NCBI GenBank assembly: GCA_902796295.1 | Contig: CADBOL010000041.1 | Span: forward strand, 1 to 12,251 | Direction: 5' to 3' | Length of the DNA stretch: 12,251 nt | Source: Oscillospiraceae bacterium | Lineage (GTDB): Bacteria; Bacillota; Clostridia; Oscillospirales; Acutalibacteraceae | Shown: one piece after another, positions 1 through 6,023 of the stretch | Layout of the letters: every line of letters begins with the position of its first letter | Position numbering within the stretch: the stretch's first letter is position 1 | Position numbers and translations under genes: made by a program | The notes under the pieces: model-generated | What the model was told of the DNA's origin: nothing | The model's database searches: none | The model's input: only the letters and a program-made list of their open reading frames with translations

Positions 1-210
1 ACAGGTTGACCCGCAGGAATACACAATAACCTTCTTATACGGCACCGTCAATGATAACGCCGTCTATAAGACAATAACTCAGGAAGCCGGAACGGCTGTT
101 GCCGCTCCGGAAGACCCGTCATACCCAGGTTATAATTTCCTCGGTTGGGATGCGGAAATCCCAGAGACAATGCCCGCGGAGAATAAAACTCTGACAGCGC
201 TCTGGTCGGT
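1..210 (+). repeat. B-repeat copy 1 (long near-identical direct repeat)
   Basis: This stretch matches 1219-1428 with five base differences (positions 68, 137, 186, 199 and 206) and then diverges sharply. It encodes an InlB B-repeat / Listeria-Bacteroides repeat (Flg_new type): a YTITFLYG strand, a PSYPGYNFLGWD core and a MPAEN..LTALW end. It probably continues upstream of the window. Confidence 0.9.
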
Positions 211-3200
211 AAGTGATTATTGGCCTTTTGAATATAATATCAATAACGGCGAAGTAACGATTACAGGCTGTGATCAATCCGCAATCGGAGAGATTTCCAT
301 CCCCAATACAATTGAAGGATATCCGGTTACTTCAATCGGTAATGACGCATTTAATAGTTGTATACAAATCACAAATATCACAATACCATCCAATGTTAAG
401 AGTATAGGAGAATATTCATTTCCTTTCAGTGGCTTGACTGACATTAGAATACCCGACAATGTTGAAAGTATAGGTGAAGGAGCTTTTTATGGATGTTCTA
501 TGCTGAAAAGCATCTATATAGGTAAAGGGGTAAAGAATATTGGCTTTGCACCTCTAACTTTATGCACTGAACTCGAAACTATTACAGTATCAGCTGAAAA
601 CAATAAGTATTCATCAAAAGGGAACTGCCTTATAGAAATTGACAATAAAACTTTAATGGCAGGCTGTAGAAACAGCATTATTCCTAACGACGGAAGTGTA
701 AATATAATTGGCGGTTGGGCTTTCGCAGGATGTTACGCTTTAAATAGCATACGAATACCGAATTCTGTTGATTCTATAAATGAGGCGGCATTTTTATATT
801 GTGTAAACTTAAACAATATTATAATTCCTGACAGCGTTTCTTTAATTGAAGATTCGGCTTTTGCTCAATGTGTTAATCTCAGACAAATTACAATCGGCAA
901 TGGTATTAAGAAAATCGGAAAAGGAGCATTCGGTCTTTCCGATAAAGGTAGTAATCAATTATCGTATCTAAATGAACTATATAACAACGCATTAGAAAAC
1001 GGGCTATTATATGTTGAGGACGAGGGATCATTAATATCTATAGGTTATCTTGGCGCAATCATAAATTATTATGAATCATTCCAAACCGCATCAGCTGAGG
1101 TTTATTATTACGGTACAGAGGAAGAATGGAATGAGATTGAAATTGGTCTTTGGGATGATAATACTAATTTTGAATATAAAGATTTATTATCCGACGGAAC
1201 AATTAATTATCTCGGTGAACAGGTTGACCCGCAGGAATACACAATAACCTTCTTATACGGCACCGTCAATGATAACGCCGTCTATGAGACAATAACTCAG
1301 GAAGCCGGAACGGCTGTTGCCGCTCCGGAAGACCCGTCATACCCGGGTTATAATTTCCTCGGTTGGGATGCGGAAATCCCAGAGACAATGCCCGCGGAGA
1401 ATATAACTCTGACAGCACTCTGGGCGGTAGATATTTACGATGGACCGCTTGCCTATGAAATCAATAACGGTGAGGTAACGATTACCGGTTGCGATAAAAA
1501 CGCAAGCGGCAGCCTTGCTATTCCGGACACAATTGAAGGATATCCTGTTACGAGAATCAGTGATTATGTTTTTGAAAACTGCAATGACATTACCGAATTG
1601 ACAATACCTGCCGGTGTAACAATTATCAGCGGGAATATACGTATTTCAACATGTGAAAGTCTTGAAACCGTAACAGTTGAAGACGGTAACAGCGTATATC
1701 ATTCATCCGGGAACTGTATTATTGAAACCGCAAGAAAAGAACTTTTTGCAGGATGCAAGACGAGCGTTATTCCCGATGACGGAAGTGTTACCTCGGTCGG
1801 CTTTTGCGCTTTTAGAAATTGCACGGGATTGACAAGTATTTCAATTCCGCAGGGTGTCACGGCAATTGACCTCGGAGCTTTTTACGGCTGCTCCGGACTT
1901 TCGGAAATTATTATTCCCGACAGTGTAAATATTATATCCGAGAATGCATTTCACGGATGTACGGGGCTCACGAATCTCTTCTTACCTGCTGGCGTGGAAG
2001 AAATCTTTTGTGATGCTTTTTCCGGATGCTCCGGTCTTGAAAGCATAACGGTAGCTGAAAACAACCCGTTTTATCATTCCGCAGGCAATTGCGTAATTCG
2101 CACAGAAGATAAAGCGGTGGTTATCGGATGCAAAAACAGTGTTATTCCCGATGACGGAAGTGTCACGAGTATCAGCGCTTGTGCGTTTGAAGGTTGTACC
2201 GGACTGTCAAGCATCACCATACCGAGCAGTGTTGTAAGTATAGGAATATTTGCGTTTGGAGGTTGCAGCCAACTTAACTGCATAATAATACCCAACAGCG
2301 TTAAAAATATAGCCAGAGGTGCATTTTCCAAAGACGTGTTTCATAACAGTTTCCAGGAAGTTTATTACATCGGCACAGAAGAACAGTGGAACACCGTTGA
2401 AATAGAAGAAAACAATGACCGCCTTCTTAATTCCTCTATTCATTTTAATTGTTCCGGTCCTGTCAGCGGTTTATTATACAGAATAAACGACGGCGAAGTT
2501 ACCATTATCCATTGTGACCAAAAAGCGACCGGTGAACTGATTATTCCCGAAACAATTGAAGGATATCCCGTAACCGAGATAGATGATTTTGCATTTCATT
2601 ATTGTTCCGAACTTACCGATGTTATCATACCCTATGGTGTTAAATCCATAGGAAAGCAGGTGTTTTATTTCTGCGGAAAGCTCACACATGTAGAACTTCC
2701 TGAAACTTTGGAAACGATGGGTGACATTGCGTTTGGACCTTCAGGCCTGACAAGCATTACAATTCCGGACGAAGTTGAAATAATAAGTCGTTATGCTTTT
2801 CAAATGTGCTATTTGACCGACATAACTATCGGAGCGGGAGTAAAATCAATAGAAGAAAGCGCTTTTTCACAGTGCATTTACTTAACCGATGTTTACTATA
2901 ACGGAACGGAAGAGCAGTGGAATGAAATTGCAATCAACGAAAACGGAAATGAATATTTATTAAACGCCAATATCCATTTCTCCGATCCCGTTCATCCGCA
3001 GGAATACACAATAACTTTCTTATACGGTGCCGTTAATGATAACGCCGTCTATGAGACAATAACTCAGGAAGCAGGTACGTCTGTTACTGCACCTGAAGCT
3101 CCGTCATACCCGGGCTATGATTTTACGGGATGGGATACGGAAATTCCGGAAACTGTGCCTGAAAGAGACATTACAATAACGGCGCTGTGGGCAATCCGCA

Positions 3201-5251
3201 GTTACAACCTGACAATAAACTATGTTATGAGTGACGGTAAAACGGAGTATGCTCCCGAAACCTATACGGGACAAACTGTATATAATCAGCAATACAGTGT
3301 TCCTTCACCTGAGGTTCCCGGATATAAACCGGATAAAGCCAAAGTTGAAGGCGTAATGGGTACAGCCGATGTGACAGTAACCGTTACTTACTCACCGGTT
3401 TCATACACAATAACCTGGAAATATGACGGGCAGACAAAGACTGACACTTATCTTTTCGGCGAAGCTGTTACGGCATTTGTGCCCCCCGAAAAAGAGGGAT
3501 ACTCATTTACCGGCTGGGATTCCGAGGTTGTTTCGGTTATGCCTGCGAAAAATCTCGAATACAATGCCTTATATTCATTGAAAGAATACTTGCTCACCTT
3601 TACTTACGGAGAAGTCAAAGACAGCGAGGTGTATCTTGAGATGAAATATCCCTTCGGAGCGGCTGTGAATTCCCCCGCCGCACCGTCTTGCCAGGGGTAT
3701 GTCTTCACCGGGTGGGATAATCCGCTTCCGGAGACCATGCCTGCCGAGGATCTGACGTTCAACGCGAAGTGGGAGAAAATAACAGAGGAAAACATCTACA
3801 ATCTCGGTGAAGAAACATACAGTTTTAAAAACTATGGTGACGATGATTCCCCTGACGGTCATTGCTTTGGAATGTCAATAACAAGCTCGGGTTATTATAC
3901 GGAGAATCTCGATTTATCTTTAATAGGATTAGATGATGTCAGAAACTTAAATTCTGCTGACTTCTATGATGTGAAAGATATTATTTGTGACTATCACAGC
4001 AAACAGGATTTATCAATTTTGCTTCCATGCATGGTTGCAGGAGGAAAATATGAACGTATTCTTCAAAAATATATTAACGAAGAAATAAGCTATGAAGAAG
4101 TTCTGGACTATATTTATAATATAGATATTTCGGATGATTGGAATTCATTGGTAAATTATGTTAAAGATCATTCTCATGATAATTGCGGTGATTTGCAGCT
4201 CATATATCGAGGATATAACGGAGGTCATGCTGTTAATTTCCTGTATTATAAAGAAGTCGGCGGAGAAGACAGAATATATCTGTATGACAACAATTTCCCG
4301 GAAATTGAAACATATATACATTTGACTTCAGACGGTCTTGTAGTTCAGGAACCGCAAAGATCCTTAATGGATATCTTTTCTCTTGCATTTGTAGATGTTA
4401 ACTTGTATTACAGTAAGGTCGATACATTTGACTATTCTCAATTTCTCTATGCTCTTAAAGGAGAGGTTCAAATTGAAGGAGTAAGAGGATATCCGATGTT
4501 TGGAGATGATACAGACAGTATATGTTACATATACAACCTTTCGGGCAAAGAGAAAAATATAACTGTAACTCCTTTAAAAGATAATGCCTGCTTTACTTAT
4601 ATGGGCGAAAGCTATACTTTCGGAGAAATTGATGATAACACATATGGCATTTTGACTCCTGCAACTTCCGACAGCAAACCTGAATCCGTCGGTTTTATAA
4701 TTAAGAATGCTCCCGAAAGTAAAGAAGAGATAACGGAATACACGGTGAAATTCATCTCCGACGGTAAGACGGTATCCGAGAAGAAGCTTAAAGAGGGCGA
4801 AGCAATAACAAAACCCGCCGACCCGGAAAAAGACGGCTTCATCTTTAAGGGCTGGACTCCGGAAGTCCCCGCAAAAATGCCCGCTGAGGATTTGACATTC
4901 ACGGCGGTATTTGAGAAGATTCCCGATATTTCAATCAAAGGATACGTCAAGGAGCTTAAGGCCGAATACAAGTCAAAGCTCACCTTTAATGCTGAAAATG
5001 TTCCGGATGGATATGAGGCTGTCTGGAATGTAAACGGTAAAGAGTATAGAGGCTCTTCGTACACAATAGGAGAGGCAAAGGAGAAGGAATACAAGATAAC
5101 CGTAAGTCTTGTGAAGGACGGCAAAGCAGTTCAAACCTCGGCAGAGGAAGTCGTTAAAGTTGATACCGGCTTCTTCGCGAAATTAATCGCATTCTTCAAA
5201 AGCCTCTTTAAAGCCCTCCCGGTATACGTGGATAACAAAAAAACCAAATAA
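2..5251 (+). CDS. BspA-like LRR / B-repeat giant surface protein with embedded cysteine-peptidase-like domain (5' partial)
   Basis: The frame is open from base 2, so the gene begins upstream; the ATG at 170 lies inside a repeat and is not the start. At least 1749 codons are present. Order seen: a B-repeat (2-205), LRR block 1 (about 206-1080), B-repeat (1222-1425), LRR block 2 (about 1430-2330), LRR block 3 (about 2460-2990), B-repeat (2996-3195), a MucBP-like module (about 3199-3402), two B-repeats (about 3403-3780), a Cys/His/Asp peptidase-like domain (about 3786-4420), a beta-rich stretch (4420-4715), a B-repeat (about 4735-4920), an Ig-like segment (4925-5165) and an amphipathic tail. The LRRs are of the BspA (LRR_5) kind, with recurring xxITIPxxVxxIGxxAFxxC units. 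Such proteins are secreted and act in adhesion or matrix binding; here a proteolytic role is also possible. No LPXTG motif or C-terminal membrane helix is visible. The signal peptide, if any, is outside the window. The binding target is unknown. Confidence 0.9.
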   Translation, partial: QVDPQEYTITFLYGTVNDNAVYKTITQEAGTAVAAPEDPSYPGYNFLGWDAEIPETMPAENKTLTALWSVSDYWPFEYNINNGEVTITGCDQSAIGEISIPNTIEGYPVTSIGNDAFNSCIQITNITIPSNVKSIGEYSFPFSGLTDIRIPDNVESIGEGAFYGCSMLKSIYIGKGVKNIGFAPLTLCTELETITVSAENNKYSSKGNCLIEIDNKTLMAGCRNSIIPNDGSVNIIGGWAFAGCYALNSIRIPNSVDSINEAAFLYCVNLNNIIIPDSVSLIEDSAFAQCVNLRQITIGNGIKKIGKGAFGLSDKGSNQLSYLNELYNNALENGLLYVEDEGSLISIGYLGAIINYYESFQTASAEVYYYGTEEEWNEIEIGLWDDNTNFEYKDLLSDGTINYLGEQVDPQEYTITFLYGTVNDNAVYETITQEAGTAVAAPEDPSYPGYNFLGWDAEIPETMPAENITLTALWAVDIYDGPLAYEINNGEVTITGCDKNASGSLAIPDTIEGYPVTRISDYVFENCNDITELTIPAGVTIISGNIRISTCESLETVTVEDGNSVYHSSGNCIIETARKELFAGCKTSVIPDDGSVTSVGFCAFRNCTGLTSISIPQGVTAIDLGAFYGCSGLSEIIIPDSVNIISENAFHGCTGLTNLFLPAGVEEIFCDAFSGCSGLESITVAENNPFYHSAGNCVIRTEDKAVVIGCKNSVIPDDGSVTSISACAFEGCTGLSSITIPSSVVSIGIFAFGGCSQLNCIIIPNSVKNIARGAFSKDVFHNSFQEVYYIGTEEQWNTVEIEENNDRLLNSSIHFNCSGPVSGLLYRINDGEVTIIHCDQKATGELIIPETIEGYPVTEIDDFAFHYCSELTDVIIPYGVKSIGKQVFYFCGKLTHVELPETLETMGDIAFGPSGLTSITIPDEVEIISRYAFQMCYLTDITIGAGVKSIEESAFSQCIYLTDVYYNGTEEQWNEIAINENGNEYLLNANIHFSDPVHPQEYTITFLYGAVNDNAVYETITQEAGTSVTAPEAPSYPGYDFTGWDTEIPETVPERDITITALWAIRSYNLTINYVMSDGKTEYAPETYTGQTVYNQQYSVPSPEVPGYKPDKAKVEGVMGTADVTVTVTYSPVSYTITWKYDGQTKTDTYLFGEAVTAFVPPEKEGYSFTGWDSEVVSVMPAKNLEYNALYSLKEYLLTFTYGEVKDSEVYLEMKYPFGAAVNSPAAPSCQGYVFTGWDNPLPETMPAEDLTFNAKWEKITEENIYNLGEETYSFKNYGDDDSPDGHCFGMSITSSGYYTENLDLSLIGLDDVRNLNSADFYDVKDIICDYHSKQDLSILLPCMVAGGKYERILQKYINEEISYEEVLDYIYNIDISDDWNSLVNYVKDHSHDNCGDLQLIYRGYNGGHAVNFLYYKEVGGEDRIYLYDNNFPEIETYIHLTSDGLVVQEPQRSLMDIFSLAFVDVNLYYSKVDTFDYSQFLYALKGEVQIEGVRGYPMFGDDTDSICYIYNLSGKEKNITVTPLKDNACFTYMGESYTFGEIDDNTYGILTPATSDSKPESVGFIIKNAPESKEEITEYTVKFISDGKTVSEKKLKEGEAITKPADPEKDGFIFKGWTPEVPAKMPAEDLTFTAVFEKIPDISIKGYVKELKAEYKSKLTFNAENVPDGYEAVWNVNGKEYRGSSYTIGEAKEKEYKITVSLVKDGKAVQTSAEEVVKVDTGFFAKLIAFFKSLFKALPVYVDNKKTK
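206..1080 (+). repeat. LRR block 1 (BspA-type leucine-rich repeats)
   Basis: The block opens with an NNGEVTITGC cap and the IPNTIEGYPVTSIG signature, followed by about 23-residue repeats of the form ITNITIPSNVKSIGEYSF. It contains the island NNKYSSKGNCLIEIDNKT, typical of this family, and is followed by a VYYYGTEEEWNEIEIG terminal element (about 1097-1145). The DNA is visibly more A/T-rich than the flanking B-repeats. Confidence 0.85.
1219..1428 (+). repeat. B-repeat copy 2 (long near-identical direct repeat)
   Basis: This is the second copy of the block at 1-210, offset by exactly 1218 bases (406 codons), so any recombination between the copies would stay in frame. It separates LRR block 1 from LRR block 2. 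Confidence 0.9.
1430..2330 (+). repeat. LRR block 2 (BspA-type leucine-rich repeats)
   Basis: The cap NNGEVTITGC and IPDTIEGYPVTRIS open the block. It carries two copies of the insert SxGNCxIxTxxKxxxxGCKxSVIPDDGSV (near 1703-1790 and 2082-2165) and ends with a YYIGTEEQWNTVEIEE element near 2362-2410. Confidence 0.85.
2460..2990 (+). repeat. LRR block 3 (short BspA-type block)
   Basis: It starts with LLYRINDGEVTIIHC and IPETIEGYPVTEID, holds fewer LRR units than the first two blocks, lacks the GNC insert, and ends with VYYNGTEEQWNEIAINE. The same cap, repeats and EEQWN element organise all three blocks, which points to block-wise duplication. Confidence 0.8.
2996..3195 (+). repeat. B-repeat copy 3 (diverged)
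   Basis: This is a more diverged DNA-level relative of the two long copies. It shares runs such as the GATAACGCCGTCTATGAGAC segment but has many third-position changes. The encoded repeat keeps YTITFLYG, PSYPGYDFTGWD and an ITALW end. Three further B-repeats in the gene (about 3403-3580, 3583-3780 and 4735-4920) are recognisable only at protein level by their GY.FTGWD-like and MPA.(N/D)L cores. Confidence 0.8.
3786..4420 (+). other. Putative papain/C39-like cysteine peptidase domain inside the surface protein
   Basis: Between two sets of B-repeats lies about 210 residues unlike the repeats. A candidate nucleophile is the Cys in PDGHCFGMS (codon 3863-3865), preceded closely by SFKNYGDDDSPDG. 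About 120 residues later comes GGHAVNFLYY with the His at 4226-4228, and 20 residues after that YLYDNNFPE with Asp at 4286-4288 and Asn at 4289-4291. A helix-initiating Cys, then a His on a strand, then Asp/Asn on the next strand is the order of papain-like and C39-like peptidases, and a His followed by a YD(N/P) turn is usual in C39-like folds. The fold and activity are inferred from this order; a transglutaminase-like or acyltransferase use of the same triad is possible. Confidence 0.55.
5168..5248 (+). other. Amphipathic C-terminal tail, possible surface-sorting or anchoring motif
   Basis: The protein ends with GFFAKLIAFFKSLFKALPVY followed by VDNKKTK. It is an aromatic/Lys amphipathic helix, not a long hydrophobic anchor, and there is no LPXTG. 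From memory, similar FF.K.I.FFK.LF...P endings occur on large secreted proteins of gut Clostridia, which suggests a shared attachment signal; no mechanism can be read from the sequence. Confidence 0.45.
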
Positions 5252-5271
5252 GATAGTATAAACCAAAATAC

Positions 5272-5303
5272 GCCGTGCGGCTCAAAAACCGCACGGCTGT
5301 ATT
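5272..5303 (+). terminator. Hairpin terminator after the surface protein gene
   Basis: A perfect 9-bp stem, GCCGTGCGG (5272-5280) with CCGCACGGC (5289-5297), encloses an 8-nt loop 21 bases after the stop codon. The following TGTATTCATT is only a weak U-tract, so termination may be partial. No gene lies between it and the next promoter. Confidence 0.75.
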
Positions 5304-5355
5304 CATTGACAAACTCCGGCGCTGACACAGCATATTTAACAAACTCAATTTTTCA

Positions 5356-5384
5356 TTGACATATTCCTTTAAATAATATATAAT
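5356..5384 (+). promoter_or_regulatory. Consensus sigma-A promoter of the queT unit
   Basis: TTGACA at 5356-5361 and TATAAT at 5379-5384 are both perfect matches separated by exactly 17 bases. The expected transcription start is around 5390-5392, just where the riboswitch stem begins. Confidence 0.9.
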
Positions 5385-5390
5385 CACTCC

Positions 5391-5432
5391 CGTCAGTTCG
5401 AAACCATCCTGACGTTAAACAAAACTAAGGAG
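5391..5432 (+). promoter_or_regulatory. Class I preQ1 riboswitch upstream of queT
   Basis: P1 is the 6-bp stem CGTCAG (5391-5396) / CTGACG (5409-5414). It encloses a 12-nt loop, TTCGAAACCATC, the same length as the B. subtilis queC aptamer loop as I recall it. The 3' tail TTAAACAAAACTAAGG (5415-5430) closely resembles the A-rich tail of the T. tengcongensis preQ1-I aptamer (UUAACAAAACAAGG), which folds back to form the pseudoknot. The tail contains the queT ribosome binding site AAGGAG (5427-5432), so ligand binding should hide it and block translation. There is no separate terminator between aptamer and start codon, which also points to translational control. The downstream gene is the expected regulon member. 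Confidence 0.87.
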
Positions 5433-5442
5433 ACAACTTAAT

Positions 5443-5973
5443 ATGAGAAACAGAAATCAGAGAATCGCCTACATTGCGGTAGTCGCCGCGCTGTATGCGG
5501 CGCTCACCTATGCGCAGAATCTGCTTCTGCCCGGCACCGCCACCATGGCGGTTCAGTTCAGGGTTTCAGAGGTGCTTAATGTGCTTGCTCTTTTCACCCC
5601 GCTCGCAATTCCCGGGCTTACGCTCGGCTGCGTCATTTCAAACCTGTACAGTATCGGCGCGGGGCTTCCGCTCGATATGATTTTCGGATCATTGGCGACA
5701 CTCGGAGCCACACTCTGCATGTATTTCCTGAGGAAGGTAAAAATCTTTAAATATCCTCTGCCCGCAATGCTTATGCCCGCAATCTGGAACGGAGTAATCA
5801 TCGGCTGGGAGATAGAGTATTTCTTCATCGACGGCCCGTTTGAATTGGTCGGATTCCTCACTCAGGGGGGATTGGTGGCGCTCGGCGAGCTCGGCGTTAT
5901 GCTTACTCTCGGAACTGTTTTATATTTCATTATAGATAAGAGAAAGCTTCAGAAAGAGATTATCCGAAAATAA
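5443..5973 (+). CDS. queT: QueT family transporter, S component for a queuosine precursor
   Basis: This 176-residue integral membrane protein is the substrate-binding (S) component of an ECF-type transporter, thought to import a queuosine precursor such as preQ1. The motif AVQFRVSEVLNVLALF (residues 36-51) is the family signature near the first membrane helix. Five or six hydrophobic segments are visible: about 10-28, 45-62, 62-75, 78-97, 106-127 and 138-165. The length is normal for the family. The ATG is preceded by AAGGAG with 10 bases spacing, and that site lies in the preQ1-I riboswitch, which supports both start and function. No energising EcfA/EcfT genes are present in the window; the module is presumably shared and encoded elsewhere. 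It is a single-gene unit with its own promoter and terminator. Confidence 0.93.
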   Translation: MRNRNQRIAYIAVVAALYAALTYAQNLLLPGTATMAVQFRVSEVLNVLALFTPLAIPGLTLGCVISNLYSIGAGLPLDMIFGSLATLGATLCMYFLRKVKIFKYPLPAMLMPAIWNGVIIGWEIEYFFIDGPFELVGFLTQGGLVALGELGVMLTLGTVLYFIIDKRKLQKEIIRK

Positions 5974-5978
5974 AAACC

Positions 5979-6008
5979 GGGCTGTCACAAAACGACAGCC
6001 CATTTAAA
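5979..6008 (+). terminator. Hairpin terminator after queT
   Basis: GGGCTGTC (5979-5986) pairs perfectly with GACAGCCC (5994-6001) around a 7-nt loop, starting five bases after the queT stop codon. It is followed by ATTTAAATT, a poor U-tract. Read-through into the glycosidase gene, which has no clear promoter of its own in the 22-base gap, is possible. Confidence 0.75.
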
Positions 6009-6023
6009 TTAAGGGGATTCGTT

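Noticed and set aside
170..172. ATG at 170 as the start of the large surface protein
   Set aside because: The frame is open to base 2, the ATG lies in the ETMPAEN part of a B-repeat that is an internal Met in the second copy (1388), and no ribosome binding site precedes it.
1..3195. CRISPR array or transposon suggested by repeated blocks
   Set aside because: The repeats are about 200 bases, coding and in frame, and match B-repeat and LRR protein modules; no spacer-sized periodicity, terminal inverted repeats or transposase is present.
4612..5124. 170-residue minus-strand open frame
   Set aside because: It is antisense to conserved B-repeat and Ig-like coding sequence, has no ribosome site or recognisable domain, and is Ser/Pro-rich as expected of a shadow frame.
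5222..5251. LPXTG-like sortase signal (ALPVY) at the end of the surface protein
   Set aside because: There is no Thr-Gly after LPxx and no following hydrophobic helix.
5306..5337. Possible second promoter (TTGACA at 5306-5311) before queT
   Set aside because: No acceptable -10 box lies 16-18 bases downstream; the nearest A/T-rich box is about 20 bases away. The perfect promoter at 5356-5384 explains the riboswitch start.
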